DNA of 64,000 bases from Megasphaera micronuciformis F0359 (GTDB lineage Bacteria; Bacillota; Negativicutes; Veillonellales; Megasphaeraceae): the NCBI RefSeq assembly GCF_000165735.1, contig NZ_GL538185.1, positions 32,524 to 96,523 of the forward strand, in the 5' to 3' direction. Below the pieces are notes generated by a model, which saw only the letters and a program-made list of their open reading frames with translations, was not told the DNA's origin and did no database searches. Every line of letters begins with the position of its first letter. Positions within the stretch are counted from its first letter, which is position 1. This document shows positions 53,644 to 62,488 of the stretch, in pieces. A program made the position numbers and the translations under genes.

Positions 53644-54912
53644 TTAATGGTAGTTATCAATATGAAGCCTTTCAAACAGTAAAAAGGCCAAGCTCAAAAT
53701 CATGGCTACAACAGTCGCCAAACCCATCCCTTTTAACTGTACGGGGCCGACAGCAATCGTAGCCCCCGACAGGCCGCAAATCATAGTAACAGCTGTAAGA
53801 ATAAGATTTTTCGAACGTGTATAGTCCACATGTTTTTCAACAAGCATTCGAATCCCCGATGCGGCAATAAAACCGAACAAGAGTATGCATACGCCGCCCA
53901 TAACGGGAACGGGAATACCGTGAATCAAAGCGGCAATCTTACCGACAAAGGAGAAAATAACCGCCAGCAAAGCCGCCCCACCGATAACCCAGGTACTGTA
54001 CACACCTGTAATCGCCAAGACCCCCATATTTTCGCCATATGTCGTATTCGGTGTAGATCCGACTAAGCCGGAAAGAACATTGGACAAGCCGTCGGCAAAC
54101 AGAGAGCGATGAAGACCCGGATCTTCAATAAGGTTGCGCCCCACAATATCACTTGTGACGAAAAGATGCCCCAAGTGCTCGGCAAAAACGACGAACAAAG
54201 CAGGCATAATCATCATAATGGCACTGAGATTGAACTTCGGTTCATAAAAAGTCGGCACGGAAATCCACGGTGTAGTTTCTACTACCGAAAAGTCTACAAC
54301 GCCCATAAACCAGGAAAGGATATATCCCGAAATGACACCGATAAGAATAGGAATAATACCGATAAAACCGCGACCCAGCACCGTCGCCAACAAGGTTACA
54401 ATGAGTGTAAAAGTGGATATAATCATGGCCGTTTCATTTGTCATGCCCGACGCCTCGCCGAGATAACCGGACATAGTCATAGCCAAAGGAGCCAGTTCCA
54501 AACCTATAATGGCAACGACCGCTCCCATAGCTGCCGGCGGGAAAAGGACATCTATCCAGCGTGTCCCCACTTTATTTACAATGCCGGCCAAGACGATAAA
54601 GGATAAACCGAAAACAATGAATCCGCCTTGGGCATCGCCGTAATCCATCCCCGATGTCGCACACACGGCCAAAACAGGGGATATAAAGGCAAAGCTCGAT
54701 CCTAAGTAAGCCGGCAAGCGCCCTTTGCAAATGAGAAGATACAAAATCGTACCTATGCCGTTCATAAAAAGAGCCGTAGCCGGATCAACATGCAGTAAAA
54801 ACGGCACTAAAACCGTAGACCCGAACATGGCAAATAAATGCTGTAAACTCAAAGGAATAGTCTGCAATAAAGGCAGACGTTCGTCAACTTGAATGATTCT
54901 GTGTTGTCTCAT
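53644..54912 (-). CDS. Uracil/xanthine permease, NCS2 family (UraA-like)
   Basis: A 422-residue permease with about 14 hydrophobic segments and the NCS2 motif FAEHLGHLFVTSD, plus NTTYGENMGVLAITGV, typical of the uracil branch. It imports a nucleobase with protons. It lies 26 bp upstream of hydE. Confidence 0.9.
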   Translation of the reverse strand: MRQHRIIQVDERLPLLQTIPLSLQHLFAMFGSTVLVPFLLHVDPATALFMNGIGTILYLLICKGRLPAYLGSSFAFISPVLAVCATSGMDYGDAQGGFIVFGLSFIVLAGIVNKVGTRWIDVLFPPAAMGAVVAIIGLELAPLAMTMSGYLGEASGMTNETAMIISTFTLIVTLLATVLGRGFIGIIPILIGVISGYILSWFMGVVDFSVVETTPWISVPTFYEPKFNLSAIMMIMPALFVVFAEHLGHLFVTSDIVGRNLIEDPGLHRSLFADGLSNVLSGLVGSTPNTTYGENMGVLAITGVYSTWVIGGAALLAVIFSFVGKIAALIHGIPVPVMGGVCILLFGFIAASGIRMLVEKHVDYTRSKNLILTAVTMICGLSGATIAVGPVQLKGMGLATVVAMILSLAFLLFERLHIDNYH

Positions 54913-54929
54913 GACTACTCTCCTAACAA

Positions 54930-56153
54930 TTAGTGACGGCCCGGTCTGAATACACTCCGAGTTTCATCTCTCATAGAGGTGAACTCGCGTTCTTCGGCAA
55001 GTCGCGTTTGCCGTTCCGCTTCCCGCCTGTTTGACTTACAAATATTTAATAAAATAGCCGCTGCAATCATATTAACTATCAAGGATGTCCCACCGTAGCT
55101 GATAAACGGCAAAGGCACTCCGACAACGGGAAGCAACCCGCTAACCATGCCGATGTTGATAAATCCCTGAACGCCGAAATACATGGTCGTCCCGAAGGCC
55201 AACAATCTTCCGAACGGGTCTTGACACATAACGGCACACTTACATCCGTATACTAAAATAATGCCGAAAAGCACGATCATTCCCAGAGAGGCTCTTAACC
55301 CCAATTCTTGGGCTAAGACGGCAAAGGCAAAGTCTGTATGGGCTTCCGGTAAGTAACTGAATTTACTGATCCCCTCCGCCAAGCCTTGGCCGAAAATCCC
55401 CCCCGACCCGATAGCAATCAACCCCTGGACGGTCTGGTAACCCAAGGTCTTCTCATACTCCCACGGATCGATCCACGCGATAATGCGATCTCTTCGATAC
55501 GGCTCGTAGAGAACGAAAAAAATGGCGCCTACGGCAACAAGCAAAGCGGGCCACTTTACTTCCATAAGCTTAGCCCCGCTGATCCAAACCATCAAAACAG
55601 GCAAAATCAAGATAATAATAGCCGTACCCGCATCGGGTTGCTTAAAAACGGGAACTGCCAAGACCAGCGTCAAGAGCAGGGCTCTTTGCGGCCACCAGGG
55701 AAAGCGTTGCCAAACAGGTGCTTTCTTATTATGCGAAAGAGGTGCCAAAAATGTAACCTCCTTACCGGCCTTCAACATAGGTGTCAGCAAAGAAGCCGTA
55801 CATAAGATGGCCGTCAATTTTGCCAGTTCCGAGGGCTGAAAGGTAAGCTTACCGATGCCGAGCCAACGTCTGGCACCGTTTGCTTCTATGCCGATTAAGG
55901 GTACGGCCAACAAAAGCAAAAGGGTTACAAAGTACATGAGTTTAGAATATTTCGACAACCGGTGATAGTCGCTACGAAAAACCATAACTGCAGGAATCAG
56001 ACCGACTGCGGAAAAAACCAATTGTCGCAATAAGTGTCCGTAAGCACTGCCTGAAAGACGGTCCTCCGCAAAAGTAGCACTGAAAACGTTAACCGTACCG
56101 ATAACCCAGAGGAGCGCAAAGGCTCCTAAGAGCAACAGCATGGCCCGATACAT
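54930..56153 (-). CDS. FtsW/RodA/SpoVE-family (SEDS) peptidoglycan polymerase
   Basis: A 407-residue SEDS protein with about ten membrane segments, WLGIGKLTFQPSELAKL, PDAGTAIIILI and the C-terminal PFISYGGTSLIVNM. SEDS proteins polymerise glycan strands with a partner PBP. FtsW and RodA cannot be told apart with certainty. ATG 56153 lies 8 nt after AGAAGG and 4 nt after the trmB stop; earlier ATGs fall inside trmB. Confidence 0.92.
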   Translation of the reverse strand: MYRAMLLLLGAFALLWVIGTVNVFSATFAEDRLSGSAYGHLLRQLVFSAVGLIPAVMVFRSDYHRLSKYSKLMYFVTLLLLLAVPLIGIEANGARRWLGIGKLTFQPSELAKLTAILCTASLLTPMLKAGKEVTFLAPLSHNKKAPVWQRFPWWPQRALLLTLVLAVPVFKQPDAGTAIIILILPVLMVWISGAKLMEVKWPALLVAVGAIFFVLYEPYRRDRIIAWIDPWEYEKTLGYQTVQGLIAIGSGGIFGQGLAEGISKFSYLPEAHTDFAFAVLAQELGLRASLGMIVLFGIILVYGCKCAVMCQDPFGRLLAFGTTMYFGVQGFINIGMVSGLLPVVGVPLPFISYGGTSLIVNMIAAAILLNICKSNRREAERQTRLAEEREFTSMRDETRSVFRPGRH

Positions 56154-56157
56154 CTGT

Positions 56158-56835
56158 TTAGCCTTCTTGTTGTTCATCATCAACATCCTTTGCCGGCTTG
56201 GCGGCTACACAATGAAAAATCGGTTGTCCGAGGCCGCTGAACTTCGCTTCATACTCGGTCATAGCCTCATTTAAAATGTCACTGCCGTGTAAATCGTAGG
56301 TTACCTCTGACAAAGGCCAGTGACGAGCGTTGAACTCTTCCAACGTAAAGTCGAAAAGTCCCGCATTATCGGACTTAAAGTGAATTTCTCCGTCAGCAGC
56401 CAACAAACGTGCATAGCGATCCAAAAACCCCCTGTAGGTCAAGCGGCGTTTGGCGTGCCGTTTTTTAGGCCAAGGGTCACAGAAATTGATAAAAAAGCGA
56501 TCTACTTCGCCGGGTGCAAAGAGAGTTTCCAAAAAAGCGGCATCAAACCGTAACAAGCGTACATTGGTAAGTTCGGCAGCCGCACATTTCTTAGCGGCAT
56601 AGTATAAAACCCCCAATTGCACTTCAATGCCTATAAAATTAACCTCTCTGTGAATATCGGCTAAGCGAGATATGAAGTTTCCCTTTCCCGTACCGAGCTC
56701 AACCCACAAAGGCGCCGTCGGATTATCAAAGACCTCACGCCATCTTCCTTTCAGGCCCTCCTGCGGTTGCAAGTATACGAAGGAGTCGTACTCCCGTATT
56801 GCCTCGTCAATCCACGGTTTTCTACGTAATCGCAT
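56158..56835 (-). CDS. trmB: tRNA (guanine-N7-)-methyltransferase
   Basis: Methylates G46 of tRNA with SAM. The 225-residue protein has the SAM-binding WVELGTGKGNFI, FINFCDPWPKKRHAKRRL and a late TEYEAKFSGLGQPI. ATG 56835 follows GAGGAGG by 5 nt; the frame is open to 56931 but that part contains a terminator hairpin. Confidence 0.94.
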   Translation of the reverse strand: MRLRRKPWIDEAIREYDSFVYLQPQEGLKGRWREVFDNPTAPLWVELGTGKGNFISRLADIHREVNFIGIEVQLGVLYYAAKKCAAAELTNVRLLRFDAAFLETLFAPGEVDRFFINFCDPWPKKRHAKRRLTYRGFLDRYARLLAADGEIHFKSDNAGLFDFTLEEFNARHWPLSEVTYDLHGSDILNEAMTEYEAKFSGLGQPIFHCVAAKPAKDVDDEQQEG

Positions 56836-56846
56836 GCGTGCCTCCT

Positions 56847-56882
56847 CTAAAAAAGGCGGCTGTCGAAGTATACAGCCGCCTT
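56847..56882 (-). terminator. Terminator just upstream of trmB
   Basis: AAGGCGGCTGT pairs with ACAGCCGCCTT around an 8-nt loop, with a T run on the minus strand. It lies only 12 bp before the trmB start, so it could act as an attenuator for trmB. Confidence 0.8.
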
Positions 56883-57005
56883 CATCTCCCTTGTCCGAAA
56901 CGGGTGGAGAAATATAACCTTCGACTCCCATTTCTTTTTTCTTTACTCATTATAGGTAAAGCCTATTTACCTGTCAATTTTTCGACTCTCATCAGCCTTG
57001 TAAAG

Positions 57006-57037
57006 AGTGCGGCATAAGCAAATTCTTATACCGCACT
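57006..57037 (-). terminator. Terminator of the mscS-DUF951 pair
   Basis: GTGCGG-ATAAG and CTTAT-CCGCAC pair with one mismatch, loop of 6 nt, directly after the DUF951 stop codon. Confidence 0.7.
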
Positions 57038-57040
57038 GCT

Positions 57041-57244
57041 TTATGATTTTTCCTTATGCGAAATAATTTTCTTTACGGATTTTTCGAATTTAGGTCGCGA
57101 TACCATGACGCGATGACCGCAACCGCAACAAACAATAATAAAATCGACACCCGTCCGTACTACTTCCCATTCAAATGAACCACAGGGATGTGCTTTCTTC
57201 AATTGCACAATATCTCCGATTGCGTATTTGACAAAATCGGTCAT
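57041..57244 (-). CDS. DUF951 small protein
   Basis: A 67-residue protein of the DUF951 family, found beside mscS in many Bacillota. It has a Cys-rich CCGCGHRVMVSRPKFEKSVKK segment that may bind zinc. Function unknown. It is 11 bp after mscS. Confidence 0.85.
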   Translation of the reverse strand: MTDFVKYAIGDIVQLKKAHPCGSFEWEVVRTGVDFIIVCCGCGHRVMVSRPKFEKSVKKIISHKEKS

Positions 57245-57255
57245 ATTTTCACTCC

Positions 57256-58107
57256 TTACGCGGACATACCGTTTTCTTTAACAAGTTCGGGACCACCTAT
57301 ACGAATACTGCGTAGGACGATACCGGCAGTATACAGACGCTTGGCTGCCTCGTACTGATAAGCCGCACACACGGTATATGAGTCGACCCACGCCGACGGC
57401 AGATTCACATCATAGAAAAAAGAGTCTTTGTCCATAGAAGACAGGCCCGACACGGCGGCTCCGGGTTTCAATTCCTTGAGCCCCGACACGGCAGCCAAAG
57501 AATCATTTAAAATTTTCATAACCTTTTCCGGGTCGTAGTCTTGGGAGACACAAATGCGGACGGCTCCGAAATACGTTTCTTTCGAGTAGTTTGTCACCGT
57601 ATCAATTAAGCCGTTCGGAACAATGTGTATCACATGGTCCGACCCTTCCAACTTCGTAGTTCGCAAGGTCAGTTCCAAAACCTTTCCCGTTAAGCCTTTG
57701 ATTCGAATAATATCCCCGATTGCATATTGGTTTTCAACGAGTATAAAAAAGCCGGCTACAAAATCCTTAACCAAGCTTTGCGCACCGACACCTACGGACA
57801 AACCGATAATACTGACACCTGCCAGAAGCGACGTCGTATCAATATCCAATTCCCTCAAGAGCGACATAAGCCCGAAAAAGCAGAAAGTAGCAAAAAGAAC
57901 ATGTTGAATAATAGACAGCAGAGTTTCCCCGCGCCGCCGACGCTTACCGCCTAAATGCCCCATAGGGACCCCGCCGACACGGGCAACAATAAATTCACAT
58001 AATCGATAGGCCGCATAAGTACATATTAATATTAAAATAATTCTAAGGCCTTTCGTGGCAAGAGTTTCTCCGTACTCTTGTAAGATCGCCTGCATATAAG
58101 TGCTCAC
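57256..58107 (-). CDS. mscS: Small-conductance mechanosensitive channel (MscS family)
   Basis: A 283-residue MscS channel, which opens under membrane tension to release solutes. Two N-terminal hydrophobic segments are followed by the pore helix region LAGVSIIGLSVGVGAQSLVKDF and the beta domain (VENQYAIGDIIRIKGLTGKV). The start is GTG 58107 after AAAGGAA. Confidence 0.92.
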   Translation of the reverse strand: MSTYMQAILQEYGETLATKGLRIILILICTYAAYRLCEFIVARVGGVPMGHLGGKRRRRGETLLSIIQHVLFATFCFFGLMSLLRELDIDTTSLLAGVSIIGLSVGVGAQSLVKDFVAGFFILVENQYAIGDIIRIKGLTGKVLELTLRTTKLEGSDHVIHIVPNGLIDTVTNYSKETYFGAVRICVSQDYDPEKVMKILNDSLAAVSGLKELKPGAAVSGLSSMDKDSFFYDVNLPSAWVDSYTVCAAYQYEAAKRLYTAGIVLRSIRIGGPELVKENGMSA

Positions 58108-58259
58108 GTTAATCCATTCCTTTCGAAACCGTTTCGTCTTATCTTACCGTATGACATCTTCTTTCGCAAGCAACCTTACTGGTTAGGCGTCATAAAGTAT
58201 GCTAATATAAAATAAATTCTTTAACTGCTTAACAACATTCTCACTCGGAGGTTTTTTTC

Positions 58260-58532
58260 ATGTCCACTTCAGCAACCCCCGGTAAATCCGCATATACCCT
58301 ACTCTATACGCTGGGAACCGTATCACTCTTGTTTTGCGCCGGCTTTATGATTCGTATTGCCTGGTATATTTTGGCCGGCGCCGAACCGTTAGCAGCCTTG
58401 AACTTTCTACCTGCGGATTACCGCATATTCGCACCGCTTGGCTTGATTTCCATTGCCGCTATCGGAATTTTCTGTTGGCATAAAGGGGCTCAATTACAAG
58501 AAAGAGCTAATCACAACTCTTCAGGAAGGTAA
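58260..58532 (+). CDS. Small two-span membrane protein of unknown function
   Basis: A 90-residue protein with hydrophobic segments at about 13-40 and 56-74. Not recognised. GGAGG lies 7 nt upstream of the ATG. The HAAS-domain gene begins 5 bp after its stop, so the two are cotranscribed. Confidence 0.7.
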   Translation: MSTSATPGKSAYTLLYTLGTVSLLFCAGFMIRIAWYILAGAEPLAALNFLPADYRIFAPLGLISIAAIGIFCWHKGAQLQERANHNSSGR

Positions 58533-58536
58533 TACA

Positions 58537-59184
58537 GTGAAAAAAAATGAATTTATGGATCTCCTACGTTACTACTTTCGCCACAGTAACAAAAAAGACC
58601 TGCGTGAAATCCTGGACGATTGCGAAGAACGCTTTATACGCGGCCGGCGTCTTGGCATGAGCGACGACGAGATCAGTAGAGAGCTCGGTTCACCGCGAGA
58701 CATTTATCGATATTACATGGGAGAAGAAATAGACACGGCACCTCATCGACAGACACGTCGGAATCGTCGTCAAATTTTCAATTATGACGGCCCGAGTGAG
58801 CGACACCCCGAATTTAGCGACAACTATAATCCCCCTTTCTATGATACGGATGATTACGAGCAAGAAGAGCCCGAGGCGCATGGTACTCACCGGGAAGCGC
58901 CGCCGCTAAATATGTTCGAACGTTTTCTATACACCCTTTTGGGCCGTCTCTGCGCCTTCTTGGGCAGTATTTTTTTACTCTTATTCCTTGCCGCTGCCGT
59001 CGTAACCGCTCTTATATCATATTTTCCCAACTTTATGTCTCTTTCACCCGTTCCTTTACCTCAAGTCGGTTCAATTTCGACCCTCTTCATAGCTATCTTT
59101 TTACTGGGACTCACCATCGTTACCAAGTATCTGGCTTCTATCTGTCGCAACGCCTTAAAACGTTCAAAGGGTCGTCGAAAGTAA
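58537..59184 (+). CDS. HAAS-domain (DUF1700-like) membrane protein
   Basis: A 215-residue protein with an N-terminal HAAS-like helical domain (MKKNEFMDLLRYYF, DDCEERFIRGRRLGMSDDEI, ELGSPRDIYRYYM), an acidic disordered linker and two membrane segments near the C-terminus. HAAS domains often partner with PadR regulators; none is seen here. GTG 58537 lies 7 nt after AGGAAGG; the longer open frame runs over the preceding gene. Confidence 0.8.
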   Translation: MKKNEFMDLLRYYFRHSNKKDLREILDDCEERFIRGRRLGMSDDEISRELGSPRDIYRYYMGEEIDTAPHRQTRRNRRQIFNYDGPSERHPEFSDNYNPPFYDTDDYEQEEPEAHGTHREAPPLNMFERFLYTLLGRLCAFLGSIFLLLFLAAAVVTALISYFPNFMSLSPVPLPQVGSISTLFIAIFLLGLTIVTKYLASICRNALKRSKGRRK

Positions 59185-59246
59185 TTATGCATTTACGACG
59201 TTTTAAATTATGCGCAAATAATATCGCTTCCGGTTTTCTTATATCC

Positions 59247-59274
59247 TTGACGCCTTCATAAAAAAGGATATAAT
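59247..59274 (+). promoter_or_regulatory. Promoter of the rubrerythrin gene
   Basis: TTGACG (59247-59252) and TATAAT (59269-59274) are spaced by 16 bp, 58 bp before the ATG. Confidence 0.75.
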
Positions 59275-59309
59275 GTAATCAATAACAAATATTAGTTATT
59301 GATTACATT
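59272..59309. promoter_or_regulatory. Long perfect palindrome over the rubrerythrin transcription start
   Basis: AATGTAATCAATAAC (59272-59286) is repeated as an exact inverse at 59295-59309 with an 8-nt spacer, overlapping the -10 box. The half-site GATTACA recurs at 59314-59320. This looks like a repressor operator, perhaps for a peroxide or oxygen sensor; it does not match the known PerR box. Confidence 0.65.
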
Positions 59310-59331
59310 TATCGATTACAGGAGGTTCACT

Positions 59332-59868
59332 ATGGAATTAAAAGGAAGCAAGACCGAAAAGAACCTGCAGGCAGCTTTTGCAGGCGAATCTCAAGCTCAT
59401 ACAAAATACGGTTACTATGCAAGTGTTGCAAAAAAAGCCGGCTACGAACAGATTTCCGCGTACTTTGACGAAACATCTCATAACGAAAGAGAACATGCTA
59501 AAATCTGGTTCAAACTTCTCCATGACGGTATGCCCGATTTAGACGGTGCTCTGAAAGATGCTGCTGACGGTGAAAATTGGGAAAATACGGAAATGTATCC
59601 TGAATTTGCTAAAGTTGCTCGTGAAGAAGGGTTCGACAAAATCGCATTTCTCTTCGATCATGTAGGTAAAATCGAAAAACACCATGAAGAACGTTATCGC
59701 GATCTCTTGGCTAACGTTGAAAGCGGTGCTGCTTTCAAACGCCCTGAAAAACGTACATGGGTTTGTCGTAACTGCGGTTTCATCCTGGAAGCAGAAGAAG
59801 CCCCGAAAGTATGTCCCGTTTGTTCGCATCCGCAAGCGTTTTTCGAACTTTTGGTTCAGGATTACTAA
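59332..59868 (+). CDS. rbr: Rubrerythrin
   Basis: A 178-residue peroxide reductase that protects anaerobes from oxidative stress. An N-terminal ferritin-like diiron domain ([34 protein letters not shown]) is followed by a C-terminal rubredoxin domain with CRNCG and CPVC. ATG 59332 follows GGAGG; the open frame upstream crosses the palindrome. Confidence 0.96.
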   Translation: MELKGSKTEKNLQAAFAGESQAHTKYGYYASVAKKAGYEQISAYFDETSHNEREHAKIWFKLLHDGMPDLDGALKDAADGENWENTEMYPEFAKVAREEGFDKIAFLFDHVGKIEKHHEERYRDLLANVESGAAFKRPEKRTWVCRNCGFILEAEEAPKVCPVCSHPQAFFELLVQDY

Positions 59869-59875
59869 AAGATAC

Positions 59876-59911
59876 AAAAAAGCAAGGCTGTTTAACAGCC
59901 TTGCTTTTTTT
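59876..59911. terminator. Bidirectional terminator after rubrerythrin
   Basis: AAAAAAGCAAGGCTG pairs with CAGCCTTGCTTTTTT, loop of 5 nt, between convergent genes. Confidence 0.92.
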
Positions 59912-59915
59912 ATGT

Positions 59916-60749
59916 CTATCTTCCCAACTGTAAGCGTCTGAAGCCGTAGTCCAAAATAGCCGGAGCGTCAGTCCAGCGGTTATCATCATTAAAGAGAGAC
60001 ACGACCAGAGTGTGTCCGTTTCTCGTGGCCGAGGCGACGAGGCAAACACCGGCTGCATCCGTATACCCGGTCTTAACACCGTCAGCCCCTTTATAACCGC
60101 TCGTCAAAAAGCGATTCGTTGTTTCCACGTATTTGGTCCGTCCGTCCAGATACTTCACCGTATAATTCGGTAATGACACGGTATACTTAAATTCAGGATA
60201 GTGCTTTAACCCGTAAGCAGCTATTTTAGCCATATCCACGGCTGTCGTATAATGTTTCGGTGCCGTCAATCCGTTAGGATTGACAAAATGTGTATGCGTT
60301 GCACCCAACTTAGCGGCTTCGGCATTCATCATGTCCGCATAGGCCCCTACGGTTCCACCCAAGGTCTCTGCTACGGCTACGGCTACATCGTTACCGGATA
60401 CGACCATCATACCGCGCATAGCTTCCCTTAGGGTCAGCTTGTCGCCGGGAGCAATCCCCAGAACGGACGGCTCCGTATCGGCTGCATATTGTGAAATATG
60501 AATCGGCTGATCCAACTTGTCAGCCCCTTTATCCAGAGCGGTAAGCATCGTTACTATTTTTGTCGTACTCGCCGGATGAACCCATTTATTAGGATTCACT
60601 TGATATAAAATCCGACCTGTATCGGCATCGATAAGGCAAGCCGCCTCTGCCCCCGTCGTCGGTACGGCTGCAGAGGCGACGATTACGGTCACAGCCCACA
60701 GCAATGCGGTAAATAAGGCCATGCGGCCTTTTCTTAATAATTTTTCCAT
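59916..60749 (-). CDS. D-alanyl-D-alanine carboxypeptidase (PBP5-like)
   Basis: A 277-residue low-molecular-mass PBP that trims peptidoglycan stem peptides. Signal peptide at about 1-28, then SxxK in STTKIVTML, SGN in VVSGNDVAVA and KTG in GVKTGYTDAAG. It lacks the long C-terminal amphipathic anchor of E. coli PBP5. ATG 60749 follows AGAGGAG. DacB- or DacF-like naming cannot be decided. Confidence 0.93.
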   Translation of the reverse strand: MEKLLRKGRMALFTALLWAVTVIVASAAVPTTGAEAACLIDADTGRILYQVNPNKWVHPASTTKIVTMLTALDKGADKLDQPIHISQYAADTEPSVLGIAPGDKLTLREAMRGMMVVSGNDVAVAVAETLGGTVGAYADMMNAEAAKLGATHTHFVNPNGLTAPKHYTTAVDMAKIAAYGLKHYPEFKYTVSLPNYTVKYLDGRTKYVETTNRFLTSGYKGADGVKTGYTDAAGVCLVASATRNGHTLVVSLFNDDNRWTDAPAILDYGFRRLQLGR

Positions 60750-60831
60750 GCATGTCTCCTCTGACTCACTCAAAACTACCGGCGGGCAAAATCCCTGCTA
60801 AGCCCTGCCGAAACACTGCCTGTACAGATAC

Positions 60832-60872
60832 AAAGCCGCACCTTGCCGGACATACCGATAAAGTGCGGCTCT
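60832..60872 (-). terminator. Terminator of the glmU-prs-pth group
   Basis: AGCCGCAC pairs with GTGCGGCT around a 21-nt loop, 14 bp past the pth stop. The T tract is weak, so this is tentative. Confidence 0.6.
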
Positions 60873-60885
60873 TATATTCAAGTCT

Positions 60886-61455
60886 CTATCTATTGCGCCT
60901 CGGATTATAGCGATTCATGCCTTTAGACACGCCAAGCTTTAAGCAGCCTTCTACAGCCTCGGCCGCATAAGCGGCACCGTCTGCAAAAGTCTGACGATAT
61001 TCTTCCGGAAAAGGCGTCAACACATGATGTATAACGTCCATATGTCCCAAAGGGCGTCCGATGCCCAAACGAAAGCGAACAAAATCACGACACCCGTTGG
61101 CAAATAAGCTCTTAATACCGTTATGACCGCCATCACTGCCGTTTTCACGAATACGTAATTTACCTATAGGTAAATCCATATCATCATACACGACATACAC
61201 GTCTTTTTCATCAATCTTATACCAACGCATAAGCGGACCGACAGACTTACCACTGTCATTCATATACGTTTGCGGTTTAACAAGTAAGACCTGTTCACCG
61301 TCAACATTGGCAATTGCCACTTCCGCATCCATTCTGGTCTGCCAAGTATTAACGCCCCACCGACGTGCCAACTCATCGATTACCGTAAACCCCGCATTGT
61401 GTTTACTGCCTTCATACTCACGACCCGGATTACCGAGTCCCGCAATCATATGCAC
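60886..61455 (-). CDS. pth: Peptidyl-tRNA hydrolase
   Basis: Frees peptides from tRNA after ribosome stalling. The 189-residue protein has the family start IAGLGNPGREYEGSKHNAGF with catalytic His and the GGHNGIKSL motif. GTG 61455 lies 9 nt after GAGGAG; ATG 61449 is the alternative. It follows prs by 16 bp. Confidence 0.95.
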   Translation of the reverse strand: MHMIAGLGNPGREYEGSKHNAGFTVIDELARRWGVNTWQTRMDAEVAIANVDGEQVLLVKPQTYMNDSGKSVGPLMRWYKIDEKDVYVVYDDMDLPIGKLRIRENGSDGGHNGIKSLFANGCRDFVRFRLGIGRPLGHMDVIHHVLTPFPEEYRQTFADGAAYAAEAVEGCLKLGVSKGMNRYNPRRNR

Positions 61456-61471
61456 GGCTTAAAACTCCTCT

Positions 61472-62437
61472 TTATTTTTCAAACAGTTTACTTACCGATA
61501 CTTGATGGAAAATCCGCATAATCGCTTCACCCAGTAAAGGCGCTACGGAAAGAACCTTAATCTTGTCGATAGCCTTTTCTGCCGGCAAGGGGATGGTATT
61601 AGTAATTACGAGTTCGGAAATATCGGAGTTTTGAATTCGTTCTACAGCCGGATCGGTCAGCACGGCATGTGCACAGGCTGCCATAACCTTAGCCGCACCG
61701 CGTTCTTTCAATGCTTTGGCCCCGCCGCACAAAGAACCGGCCGTATCGACAATATCATCAACAATAATACAGGTCTTGCCTTCTACGTCGCCGATAATAT
61801 TCATAACTTCGGCAACACCCGGACGGGGTCTTCTTTTTTCAATAATTGCAATAGGAGCATTTACGCGATCTGCCAAATCACGAGCGCGCGTAACGCCGCC
61901 TAAGTCGGGAGAAACTACGACAATATCACCTAAGTCCGTTTCTTCCTTTTTCTGGTTAATATATCGAGCAATAATCGAGGCCGATCCCAAGTGATCTACA
62001 GGCACATCAAAAAAGCCCTGAATTTGCCCGGCATGCAAGTCAACGGTCACAACTCGCGTAATACCCGACGTAGTCATCAGATCGGCGACCAGTTTCGACG
62101 TAATAGGTTCTCTACCGCGAGTCTTCCGATCCTGACGAGCGTATCCGTAATAAGGAACCACTGCCGTAATATGATTAGCCGAAGCTCTTTTCAAAGCATC
62201 CGCCATAATTAAAAGCTCCATCAAGTTATCATTGGCAGGTTGGCTGGTCGGCTGAATTAAAAAGACATCCTTACCGCGAACGCTTTCATCAATCATAACC
62301 TGTACTTCGCCGTTATTAAACTTACCTACAAAAGCCTTTCCCAATTCAAGGCCCAAATAATCGGCAATTTCTTTCGCCAACTTCGGGTTTGCATTACCCG
62401 AAAAAATTTTAAGCTTCTTGCCGTCCTCGTAACTCAT
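61472..62437 (-). CDS. prs: Ribose-phosphate pyrophosphokinase
   Basis: Makes PRPP from ribose-5-phosphate and ATP for nucleotide, His and Trp synthesis. 321 residues, with the [12 protein letters not shown] start, the catalytic flexible-loop region [10 protein letters not shown] and the PRPP-binding [14 protein letters not shown]. The ATG at 62437 lies 5 nt after AGGAGG; the ATG at 62440 is too close. The order glmU-prs-pth is typical of Bacillota. Confidence 0.96.
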   Translation of the reverse strand: MSYEDGKKLKIFSGNANPKLAKEIADYLGLELGKAFVGKFNNGEVQVMIDESVRGKDVFLIQPTSQPANDNLMELLIMADALKRASANHITAVVPYYGYARQDRKTRGREPITSKLVADLMTTSGITRVVTVDLHAGQIQGFFDVPVDHLGSASIIARYINQKKEETDLGDIVVVSPDLGGVTRARDLADRVNAPIAIIEKRRPRPGVAEVMNIIGDVEGKTCIIVDDIVDTAGSLCGGAKALKERGAAKVMAACAHAVLTDPAVERIQNSDISELVITNTIPLPAEKAIDKIKVLSVAPLLGEAIMRIFHQVSVSKLFEK

Positions 62438-62488
62438 CATATCCTCCTGGCGATTATCATATAGTTAGTTATGCGAAAATCCAGATTT

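Noticed and set aside
56836..56931. N-terminal extension of TrmB
   Set aside because: It contains a complete intrinsic terminator and the real start has GAGGAGG 5 nt upstream.
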